Positions 6,707 to 12,288 of a DNA stretch of 13,610 nt are shown in pieces. Positions within the stretch are counted from its first letter, which is position 1, and each line of letters opens with the position of its first letter. The notes under the pieces are model-generated. The model saw only the letters and a list, made by a program, of their open reading frames with translations, had not been told where the DNA came from and ran no database searches. The stretch is from an uncultured Solirubrobacterales bacterium (GTDB lineage: Bacteria; Actinomycetota; Thermoleophilia; Solirubrobacterales; Solirubrobacteraceae): NCBI GenBank assembly GCA_937973575.1, contig CALJKH010000134.1:1-13610 (forward strand), read 5' to 3'. Both the position numbers and the translations under genes were made by a program.

Positions 6707-6736
6707 TTGACTCTCGACCGCGAAAAGGCCTATATT
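6707..6736 (+). promoter_or_regulatory. Strong sigma70-like promoter TTGACT-N18-TATATT
   Basis: TTGACT (6707-6712) and TATATT (6731-6736) with an 18-bp spacer are the best promoter match in the window. Transcription should start at about 6741-6744. No convincing coding gene lies downstream on this strand. The promoter leads directly into the three-hairpin small RNA candidate. Confidence 0.75.
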
Positions 6737-6742
6737 GGTGAT

Positions 6743-6853
6743 CTCGCAAGCCGCTGACCACGTCGGCGGCATGGGGGGAGGGAGACGATGGACCGGGGCG
6801 GGTCCATCGCCAAAATCAGAGAAGCCGGCCAATTGGCCGGCTTCTCCATTTCT
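6743..6853 (+). ncRNA. Candidate structured small RNA, about 110 nt
   Basis: Three hairpins follow the promoter at 6707-6736. Hairpin 1 pairs GCCGCTGAC (6750-6758) with GTCGGCGGC (6762-6770), 9 bp with one G-U pair and loop CAC. Hairpin 2 pairs CGATGGACC (6786-6794) with GGTCCATCG (6801-6809), 9 perfect bp with loop GGGGCG. Hairpin 3 is the 12-bp terminator at 6819-6846. Hairpins 1 and 2 are joined by a G-rich purine linker (6772-6785). The nearest downstream gene runs on the opposite strand, so this is not a riboswitch for it. It does not match 6S, tmRNA, RNase P or SRP RNA in length or layout as far as I can judge. CRP-like sites upstream suggest cAMP control, as known for Spot 42 in enterics and Mcr11 in Mycobacterium tuberculosis; homology to those is not claimed. 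Confidence 0.6.
6819..6846. terminator. 12-bp perfect palindromic terminator hairpin, probably bidirectional
   Basis: GAGAAGCCGGCC (6819-6830) and GGCCGGCTTCTC (6835-6846) pair perfectly around an AATT loop. On the plus strand CATTTCT follows, a modest U-tract ending the small RNA. On the minus strand TGATTTTGG follows, which would catch read-through from the 3-hydroxyacyl-CoA dehydrogenase gene. Confidence 0.75.
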
Positions 6854-6862
6854 GCAGCTGAT

Positions 6863-6886
6863 GCAGGTCCCCCGAAGGGAACCTGC
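6863..6886 (-). terminator. UUCG-capped terminator hairpin of the 3-hydroxyacyl-CoA dehydrogenase gene
   Basis: In minus-strand RNA this forms a 10-bp stem (one U-G pair) closed by C(UUCG)G, 7 nt after the stop at 6894. On the plus strand the U-G pair becomes a C-A mismatch, so the hairpin is built for the minus strand. A U-tract is missing here, but the second hairpin at 6819-6846 follows. Confidence 0.6.
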
Positions 6887-6893
6887 GAGGTTT

Positions 6894-7694
6894 CTAACGG
6901 CTCCAGTCGAGCAGGCCACGACCACTCTTGCGGCCAAGGTTGCCCTCGGCGACAAGGTCGCGGACCTTCTGCGGCACTGTCGCGCCAATTGCATCGCCGA
7001 TCGCTGCGGAGACGTCAAGCCCAACGAAGTCGAGCAGTGCCATTGGCCCCATTGGGTGGCCAGCACCGAGCTTCATTGCGGTATCGATGTCCTCCGGCGG
7101 AATGCCAGTCTTCTCTGAATGCTCAACGGCGTGGAAGAGGTAAGGGAAGAGCAGAGCGTTGACGACGAAGCCAGGGACATCTGGCACCTCAACGACTGTC
7201 TTTCCAAGCTCCTCGCAGAGAGCGTTGGTACGCGTGCGCGTGTCCTCAGTTGCGTCATCCATGAAGCAGAGTTCGATGAGCTTCATCTGTGGCACAGGGT
7301 TGAAGACATGCAGCGCAGCGAAGCGATCTGAACGGCCGCTTGCCTCAGCCAAAGCTGCGACTGACAGAGATGAAGTTGTCGACGCGAGAATCGTGCCTTC
7401 GCCTACAAGGGCGGCCAACTCAGCAAGCATTGCCTGCTTAGGCTCAAGCTCCTCAACAATTGCCTCAACGATGTAGGTGCACTCGGCTAGAGCTGTCAAG
7501 TCAGTTGTGACTGTCACGCGGTCAGCGCGGCCTGCGTCATCAAGCTTCGACGAAAGCTTTGCGATTACGCCTTGTGCGCGCTCTACTGATGCGTCTGAGC
7601 GTGCCCAGAGGACAACGTCGCCGTTTGCGGCAGCTGTTACCGCCAAGCCTGTTGCGATCGCTCCAGAGCCTGCGATCCCCAGTTTCTCTGCCAT
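6894..7694 (-). CDS. 3-hydroxyacyl-CoA (3-hydroxybutyryl-CoA) dehydrogenase
   Basis: The 266-residue protein has an N-terminal Rossmann domain (GIAGSGAIATG, 6-16; VEAIVEEL, 76-83) and a C-terminal helical domain (VPGFVVNALLFPY, 173-185; KLGAGHPMGPMALLDFVGLD, 208-227). The catalytic set S108, H129 (in HVFNPVP), E141 and N179 has the spacing of the classical enzyme (21, 12 and 50 residues relative to His). It should therefore interconvert 3-hydroxyacyl-CoA and 3-ketoacyl-CoA with NAD(P), in fatty-acid breakdown or short-chain acyl-CoA metabolism. It is a little shorter than the usual ~280-300 residues. The ATG at 7694 is fixed by an AAGGAG 7 nt upstream. It stands alone, without thiolase or enoyl-CoA hydratase neighbours, so the pathway is undetermined. 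Confidence 0.92.
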   Translation of the reverse strand: MAEKLGIAGSGAIATGLAVTAAANGDVVLWARSDASVERAQGVIAKLSSKLDDAGRADRVTVTTDLTALAECTYIVEAIVEELEPKQAMLAELAALVGEGTILASTTSSLSVAALAEASGRSDRFAALHVFNPVPQMKLIELCFMDDATEDTRTRTNALCEELGKTVVEVPDVPGFVVNALLFPYLFHAVEHSEKTGIPPEDIDTAMKLGAGHPMGPMALLDFVGLDVSAAIGDAIGATVPQKVRDLVAEGNLGRKSGRGLLDWSR

Positions 7695-7701
7695 TACAAG
7701 T

Positions 7702-7707
7702 CTCCTT
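7702..7707 (-). promoter_or_regulatory. Shine-Dalgarno AAGGAG deciding the start at 7694
   Basis: AAGGAG lies 7 nt upstream of the ATG at 7694 on the minus strand. This gene therefore has a conventional leader, unlike most first genes in the window. Confidence 0.75.
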
Positions 7708-7746
7708 GTGGTTGTTTGGTTCCGCCGAAATGGCGGTCGGCCGCGA

Positions 7747-7752
7747 AGGCTA
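7747..7752 (-). promoter_or_regulatory. Possible -10 (TAGCCT) for the 3-hydroxyacyl-CoA dehydrogenase gene
   Basis: TAGCCT on the minus strand would start a transcript near 7740, giving a leader of about 46 nt. The leader holds a small hairpin (CCGCC/GGCGG, 7722-7736) and then the AAGGAG site. No good -35 is visible, so co-transcription with the DUF192 gene 63 bp upstream is an equal alternative. Confidence 0.3.
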
Positions 7753-7757
7753 CGGAT

Positions 7758-8222
7758 TCACGCAGTCAAGCGCAGTCCGTTGACGAGGCCATGAGCCGCA
7801 GCCATGCCACTCGCGACCTCAATTACCGACCGGGCAGCCCAGCAGCACACGACTCTCCGCGGGGGAACTGATGCGTCAATCCGCAGTACCTGACCGTTGC
7901 TCCCAAGCCAGATCAGATCGAGATCAAATCGCATTCCCACGGTGTGAACAGATTGCGTTCGCGGAAACCAAAGTCCGAGGTTGGTTGACGGAATCACGTG
8001 ATTGCCAGCCAGGCCAACCAGTCGGGATCTCATCGAGTCGGCAACGCGAACCTCAAGGGCAAGTTCGTTGCCCTGAGCCTTGAATTTCGTTTTCGGAAGC
8101 CCGCTGAGTCTTTTCTCCACAGAGTCTTTAGTGCCATAGGACCCAAGTTCGCCCCGGTTGCGCGTCGTTCGAACTTGCGCCTCCGCCAATGCCTCTCTAA
8201 GCTCCGATCTCTTCATGCGCAT
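7758..8222 (-). CDS. DUF192 family protein
   Basis: As drawn the protein has 154 residues. The C-terminal ~100 residues match DUF192: RSRLVGLAG (65-73), LWFPRTQSVHTVGMRFDLDL (84-103), then a strand ending in a PPRR segment (120-123) and a final AARSVIEVASG (129-139). DUF192 is a small beta-rich domain of uncertain role, often exported in other bacteria; no signal peptide is seen here. The start is doubtful. The ATG at 8222 overlaps the divergent start at 8215 by 8 bp. A second ATG at 8216 and an in-frame GTG at 8120 (residue 35) are alternatives, and the later GTG would leave a normal 94-bp divergent promoter region. Residues 1-50 are polar and show no recognised domain. Confidence 0.75.
   Translation of the reverse strand: MRMKRSELREALAEAQVRTTRNRGELGSYGTKDSVEKRLSGLPKTKFKAQGNELALEVRVADSMRSRLVGLAGNHVIPSTNLGLWFPRTQSVHTVGMRFDLDLIWLGSNGQVLRIDASVPPRRVVCCWAARSVIEVASGMAAAHGLVNGLRLTA
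8175..8203 (+). promoter_or_regulatory. Possible promoter TTGCGC-N17-TAAGCT for the collagen/pentapeptide gene
   Basis: TTGCGC (8175-8180) and TAAGCT (8198-8203) are 17 bp apart. The predicted start near 8210 would leave only a few bases before the ATG at 8215. The promoter lies inside the longest version of the divergent DUF192 gene. Confidence 0.4.
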
Positions 8223-9987
8223 CTTGAGAGCGAAGCTGACCTACGCGAATGTCATGTCCACCTTCGGCGTGTTCATCGCCCTTGGTGGCGTCAGCTGGGC
8301 AGCAACGACTCTTCCGGCGAACAGTGTCGGGTCAACCCAGATCAAGGACTTTTCGATCCTTGCTCAGGACCTCTCAGCGGCCACTCTGAAGGCCGCAACA
8401 GGCTCCAAGATCCTGAGCGGCAACGGGTCGCCAACCGGTGGGGCAGATGGCGACTATTTTCTCCGAGCTGACACATCAGTCATCTACGGCCCAAAGGCCG
8501 CCGGCCGCTGGCCAACCGTTGGTACAAGCCTCAAGGGTGAAGCCGGTGCGGCGGGCGCTCGTGGTCTGACCGGTCCGGCTGGAGCTGCCGGGGCGAAGGG
8601 TGAAACTGGGGCCAAGGGTGAGACAGGAGCTGCCGGCCCAGCTGGCGCTGACGGGGCCAAGGGCGACAAGGGCGACAAGGGCGCTCCCGGTGCAGATGGC
8701 ATCGCGAAGAACTTCAGCTTCCGCGGCGTCTGGGACGGCCAAGCTGCCTACGCCGCATATGACGTCGTCACCTTCAACGGATCGTCCTATGTTGCCACCG
8801 GCGATCATGCTGCTGACGCATCAGGCAGCCCCGACCCATCAAACCTCCAGCAATGGCAACTTCTTGCAGGCAAGGGCGACAAGGGCGACCAAGGTGAACC
8901 CGGTGCTGCAGGTGCTGCAGGGGCTGCCGGATCCCAGGGCGCCGCAGGGACCAGTCTGAGCTTCAAGGGAACCTGGACGGCCGGAGGCAATGCGGCCAAT
9001 GATGTCGTCACCCACGATGGCTCCTCATACGTTGCCAGTGCTGACACGACACTCGCTGACGTTCCAGGCTCAAGCCCGAATTGGCTGCTCCTTGCCAGCG
9101 TGGGCCAGATCGGCGCAACTGGAGCCACTGGAGCCGACGGCGCACCAGGCTCCAACGGGAAGAACTTCGACGATCCGAGGATCATCAACGGATATTCCGT
9201 CCACCCAGGGGCAGACCTGCACGATGCGTACCTGCCTGGCGCCAACCTTGCGGGCTTGGACCTGACGGGAGTCAACTTCGAAGGTGCTGAGTTGTCCGGC
9301 GCCACCATGGTGGGTGCAAACCTGTCGTCCGCCAACCTCACTTCGGCCATCCTCGAAGGAGCCGACCTCACCCATGCCTACTTGAGCGGGACTGTTGCTG
9401 TCGACGCCAATCTCCACAACGCGCGATTGGTTGGTGCAGTAATCACCAACTCGGTCAACCTGCAGGATGCGAACCTGACGCATGCCGACCTGAGTGGGGT
9501 AGATATGAAGGCTTCCTTCACGGCGGACACTTACTGGGACTCGTATGAGTCCGTGCCATCAGAGGTTCGACTTGACGGAGCTAACCTCACCGATGCCAAG
9601 TTGGTCGGCGCAAACCTTGTAGGGGTTTGGCTTCAGGAAGTCAATCTCACCAGAGCCAATCTTCTCGGCGCGCGAATTATCAAGTCATACCTCGCCGGAG
9701 CCAATTTCTCGTGGGCTCTAATTGAGGGGACTGACTTCACGCAGTCAGAGTTCAAACGCTACTACCGCTATGACTCGACTGAGCACCACACGTGGCTCTT
9801 GGGGAGAAAGTGCGCCAAGCTTCCAGTTTCGGTGGCTGGAATTCCCGCGGTTCTCCCATCGCTGCTGAACGCGCGTGTTGCGCAGGTTGACGACCCGCTC
9901 TTCCACTTCTATGGCAACTTCGAAAGCCGAGTTCTTGAGGATACGGACCCCTGGGCGAACGCGTGCGACCCAACTCTGGGCGACTGA
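8215..9987 (+). CDS. Secreted mosaic protein: collagen-like stretches, two paired modules and a pentapeptide-repeat solenoid
   Basis: The 590-residue protein starts with a signal peptide or anchor: basic residues at 2-7 and a hydrophobic stretch at 14-30 ending SWAA. A segment of the N-terminal type seen in Thermoleophilia surface proteins (LPANSVGSTQIKD, 33-45) follows. A short GSPTGGADGDYFLRADTSVI module (71-90) leads to Gly-x-y collagen-like repeats at 108-162, 219-246 and 297-315. Between these lie two related ~50-residue modules (168-217 and 248-296), sharing SF(R/K)G(V/T)W, DVVT and GSSYVA, similar to small carbohydrate-binding-like modules. Residues ~332-512 are pentapeptide repeats of the A(N/D)L type, expected to form a right-handed beta-helix. 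A C-terminal cap has two cysteines (533 and 584), and no LPxTG or membrane anchor is seen. The ATG at 8215 is chosen over the frame opening at 8158 because it places the signal sequence at the N-terminus. Role: extracellular surface or filament protein, inferred. Confidence 0.85.
   Translation: MRILRAKLTYANVMSTFGVFIALGGVSWAATTLPANSVGSTQIKDFSILAQDLSAATLKAATGSKILSGNGSPTGGADGDYFLRADTSVIYGPKAAGRWPTVGTSLKGEAGAAGARGLTGPAGAAGAKGETGAKGETGAAGPAGADGAKGDKGDKGAPGADGIAKNFSFRGVWDGQAAYAAYDVVTFNGSSYVATGDHAADASGSPDPSNLQQWQLLAGKGDKGDQGEPGAAGAAGAAGSQGAAGTSLSFKGTWTAGGNAANDVVTHDGSSYVASADTTLADVPGSSPNWLLLASVGQIGATGATGADGAPGSNGKNFDDPRIINGYSVHPGADLHDAYLPGANLAGLDLTGVNFEGAELSGATMVGANLSSANLTSAILEGADLTHAYLSGTVAVDANLHNARLVGAVITNSVNLQDANLTHADLSGVDMKASFTADTYWDSYESVPSEVRLDGANLTDAKLVGANLVGVWLQEVNLTRANLLGARIIKSYLAGANFSWALIEGTDFTQSEFKRYYRYDSTEHHTWLLGRKCAKLPVSVAGIPAVLPSLLNARVAQVDDPLFHFYGNFESRVLEDTDPWANACDPTLGD
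8536..8700 (+). repeat. Collagen-like Gly-x-y repeat 1
   Basis: About 18 Gly-x-y triplets (residues 108-162) rich in Ala, Lys-Gly-Asp and Lys-Gly-Glu. KGD/KGE triplets are typical of bacterial collagen-like proteins, where they stabilise triple helices without hydroxyproline. Shorter repeats of the same kind lie at 8869-8952 and 9103-9159. Confidence 0.85.
9208..9750 (+). repeat. Pentapeptide-repeat region
   Basis: Residues ~332-512 follow the five-residue A(D/N)LxG pattern, for example GADLHDAYLPGANLAGLDL (332-350). There is one interruption of about 20 residues around 431-451 (Asp, Tyr, Ser and Glu rich), which would bulge from the predicted beta-helix. Confidence 0.85.
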
Positions 9988-10002
9988 CCTCACCCCAACC
10001 GT

Positions 10003-11061
10003 CTAAGGCAGGCGGAACCCGGTTTCTGCTTCGGTAAGGATTAGCGGGCTGCCCGGAAGTGGGGCGACTGGTTCGGGAGCATTCCACCCTGTAGGCGCCA
10101 CATCGTTTGGCGAATCAGGGTGAAAAATTGAGGACAGGAGCTGGACGTGGTCACGCCCAACTCCAAGTTCGAACTGGCCACCGCTGTACATCCCAATTCC
10201 TTCCCGCTCGCAATAGTCGTAAGTGGCGAGCAGGCGCTTGAGGCCACCGATGCGCGAAGGCTTCACATTCACCATCTTCGGCTTGAACGGCAGAGCCTCG
10301 ATGTCGTCGATTGAGTGGATGTTCGCGTCCCACGAGATCCTGTCCCGGTGGGGGATCAGGAATTCATCGACCTCGGGGATCGTCAGGTCAGGGTCCTCAA
10401 TCCAAGCGTTAGGCAGACCGCCGATCACCATCTCGTAGAGCGGCAACTTGCCTGTCTGTACGACAGGACCCTCCTTGTAGAAGGACTTGAAGTCAACTGA
10501 CTCAACCGCGCCTGTTTCGGCCAGTGCGGCGACGATCTCCTCAGTCCACTCGCCGGTCGGGTCCAGCTTGAACTGAAGGCCAGGCTGGATCTCTAAGCGG
10601 GAGGTGACGGGCGTCAGCTCCGGAACATCACCAAGTCGCGTTGACACCACAAATGAGAGCGGTTGCGCCTCGCGGCCAACAAGTGCCGACAGGTTGGTCC
10701 CGGCCTGCCGCAGCGCTAGATCAAGCGCTGCGCTGTCAAACGACCAGCGGCGGTAGAGGCGCGACAGATCACCGCGCTCAGGCTCCTTGGTTGGGAACAG
10801 GTCGAGGCTTTCAATCAACTCTGTGAACTCCCCAAGGGTCTGGGGGCCAGTGAGGTCATGGACAGGGCCAGCCGCCTGGAATGCGTCGTGGTCCTCTGCG
10901 TCGTAGACGACATCCTCACCGAGTCCGACATGGCCACCACCCTTGAGGTGGATGACGGTGGACTGGCGTTCGAACCCTGAGGACACCTCTTGGCTGAGTC
11001 CCTCTAGTTCGTAGCCATCAACCGTCAGCGGCAGATCCTTGACTAGGTCCCAGAGGCTCAT
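10003..11061 (-). CDS. Enolase-superfamily (muconate-lactonising / OSB-synthase-like) enzyme, substrate unknown
   Basis: The 352-residue protein has an N-terminal capping domain and a C-terminal barrel. FDSAALDLALRQAG (108-121) is the usual start of the barrel. Candidate catalytic residues are K165 (end of the second strand), metal ligands D190, E222 (in WIEDP) and D245 (in WDANIHS), and K267 (in VNVKPSRIGG). The spacing E222-D245-K267 (23 and 22) equals that of E. coli o-succinylbenzoate synthase as I recall it. At the first metal site the usual Asp-x-Asn is replaced by D190-F-K, with an extra lysine, K192. The overall chemistry would be proton abstraction next to a carboxylate; the substrate cannot be told. 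It is the last gene of the minus-strand cluster, 19 bp after the DUF429 stop, and it also has its own -10 element. Confidence 0.8.
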   Translation of the reverse strand: MSLWDLVKDLPLTVDGYELEGLSQEVSSGFERQSTVIHLKGGGHVGLGEDVVYDAEDHDAFQAAGPVHDLTGPQTLGEFTELIESLDLFPTKEPERGDLSRLYRRWSFDSAALDLALRQAGTNLSALVGREAQPLSFVVSTRLGDVPELTPVTSRLEIQPGLQFKLDPTGEWTEEIVAALAETGAVESVDFKSFYKEGPVVQTGKLPLYEMVIGGLPNAWIEDPDLTIPEVDEFLIPHRDRISWDANIHSIDDIEALPFKPKMVNVKPSRIGGLKRLLATYDYCEREGIGMYSGGQFELGVGRDHVQLLSSIFHPDSPNDVAPTGWNAPEPVAPLPGSPLILTEAETGFRLP

Positions 11062-11067
11062 TCGGCC

Positions 11068-11073
11068 ACACTA
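11068..11073 (-). promoter_or_regulatory. -10 element (TAGTGT) of a leaderless transcript
   Basis: TAGTGT on the minus strand ends 6 nt before the ATG at 11061, within the 19-bp gap after the DUF429 gene. There is no Shine-Dalgarno sequence, so an internal leaderless start for the enolase-like gene is plausible. Confidence 0.45.
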
Positions 11074-11080
11074 ACCGGCT

Positions 11081-11872
11081 TCATGCCTTTGGTGGAAGCC
11101 AAGTCCGACCTTCAAGGAGATCGGCCTTTCGTCGCGACCTCTTGCTCGATGTCAGGGAGGCCTCGTTCTCAGACAGCCACAGCGCCGTCATCGCAGCGTC
11201 GAATAGATCTTCGCTGGCTGAGGCGGCTGGCCGCAAGGCGGAAGCAATTCCCTTGTGGGACTTGACAGCGTGGGTCCTAGCGGTCTGGTTGGACTTGACG
11301 GTGTCTCCGATTGCGACGCGGGTCCAGATCTCGACTACTGCAGGTGGCGTGGCGTCATCCCATGGCCAGATCTTGAAGCCGGCCGACCGAAGCCCGGGAA
11401 GGAATGGAATACCTCGCAAGGTTGATGCCCCGACCGACCCAGCACCGCTCACTTGGAAGGGACTTCGCGGAGTCTGGTCTGCTGCCGACGCGGTGGCAAT
11501 GTCGGTCTCGCGCAGCTGTGAACGCTCTGGGTCCGGGGTGGGCTTCTTCCTTCCCGGTCGGCCCCAAAAGGGATCCAGGCACTCTTCGAGCCATCTTTCA
11601 CTGCGCTCAGCTGCGACCGGCCAGAAGTCAACTGCCGACTTGCAGCCTTGCTCGGCCACAAACCAGCCGGGGAGAGAAAAAGAAAAGTCGAAGCCCACGA
11701 CGAGGTTCGGGTCTTCGTTCTTCATCTCGATTAGGTGCGCAATTACTTCCGCGCGGGTGAACCCGGATTGAACACTCAGGAGTTGGCCGGCCCGCGCCTC
11801 AGCGAGGCAGATAACGCTCCGTTCGCCTGTCTTCCGACCGGACCAATCAACAGCGACGGCTCTGAGGCTCAT
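11081..11872 (-). CDS. DUF429 family protein (predicted RNase H-fold nuclease)
   Basis: The 263-residue protein has the DUF429 pattern. VAVDWSG (6-12) carries the first acidic residue, D9. VVGFDFSFSLPGW (58-70) carries D62. EIWTRVAIG (181-189) carries E181. SEDLFDAAMTALWL (220-233) carries D222 and D225. The family is predicted to adopt a ribonuclease H-like fold with an acidic metal site, but its substrate is not established. The ATG at 11872 overlaps the upstream stop codon as ATGA, which indicates translational coupling to the DCC protein. A GGAG is present 2 nt upstream of the ATG, too near to be ideal. The central region (104-150) is rich in Pro, Ser and Arg and is probably flexible. Confidence 0.85.
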   Translation of the reverse strand: MSLRAVAVDWSGRKTGERSVICLAEARAGQLLSVQSGFTRAEVIAHLIEMKNEDPNLVVGFDFSFSLPGWFVAEQGCKSAVDFWPVAAERSERWLEECLDPFWGRPGRKKPTPDPERSQLRETDIATASAADQTPRSPFQVSGAGSVGASTLRGIPFLPGLRSAGFKIWPWDDATPPAVVEIWTRVAIGDTVKSNQTARTHAVKSHKGIASALRPAASASEDLFDAAMTALWLSENEASLTSSKRSRRKADLLEGRTWLPPKA

Positions 11873-12288
11873 AGCTCCGAATCCTCAAAAAGACGCTCGC
11901 TGATCACGGTGTCTGCCCACGCGAGCCTTGACGGCGTCATCCAGCGGCTGGCAAGGCTCCGGTTATCGGCAACGAGCCGGTAGCCGCCCCTGATCAAGCC
12001 GGGTACGGCACGGGCTGGTCCAGCCGTGAGCCGCAGTCCGGGGATTCGCTCCGCAACGACAGCGAAAGCGTCACCGCCTGAAGTGACCTTGCCGGCAGCG
12101 TCCACGCAGTGGGCTGATGGTAGGCGCTCAGCCTCCGGAATCTCGGCAAGCAGAGCTTGTCCTTCACTCGACTGGATCGTCAGCGGCTGCAATGTCTTGT
12201 CCGAATCCAGCTGGAGCAGCTTTGCAACCGACCAGCGGCAGAACCCGCAGTCAGCGTCGTAGAGGATCCGAAGGTGGGAGTTAGCCAC
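11869..12288 (-). CDS. DCC-family (DUF393) thiol-disulfide oxidoreductase-like protein
   Basis: The 139-residue protein carries the family signature YDADCGFCRWSV (10-21), with the CxxC pair C14/C17, near its N-terminus. A thioredoxin-like remainder has DAFAVVAERIPGLR (73-86) and a C-terminal helical part. The DCC name comes from the Asp-x-x-Cys-x-x-Cys motif, present here as D11-x-D-C14-x-x-C17. Physiological partners are unknown. The frame is open to 12339, but the GTG at 12288 puts the motif at the usual distance from the N-terminus and overlaps the upstream LLM gene by only 8 nt. No Shine-Dalgarno precedes it, so it probably relies on coupling. The stop overlaps the DUF429 start. Confidence 0.85.
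   Translation of the reverse strand: MANSHLRILYDADCGFCRWSVAKLLQLDSDKTLQPLTIQSSEGQALLAEIPEAERLPSAHCVDAAGKVTSGGDAFAVVAERIPGLRLTAGPARAVPGLIRGGYRLVADNRSLASRWMTPSRLAWADTVISERLFEDSEL

Noticed and set aside
6743..6853. Identification of the hairpin RNA as the actinobacterial 6C RNA
   Set aside because: 6C RNA has two hairpins with C-rich loops. Here the loop and linker are G-rich on the transcribed strand, and only the opposite strand, which lacks the promoter, would be C-rich.
6788..7162. 124-residue plus-strand ORF with a good GGAGG before its ATG
   Set aside because: Past the terminator palindrome it runs antisense to the dehydrogenase and has a random composition. The start context is reported as a finding, but a 124-residue protein is not supported.
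8536..9159. Short repeats resembling a CRISPR or tandem array
   Set aside because: The repetition follows the 9-bp Gly-x-y codon rhythm of one continuous protein. There are no unique spacers or palindromic repeats.
8476..9371. Long Pro/Ala-rich minus-strand ORFs
   Set aside because: They are antisense images of the Gly-Ala-rich collagen-like coding sequence.
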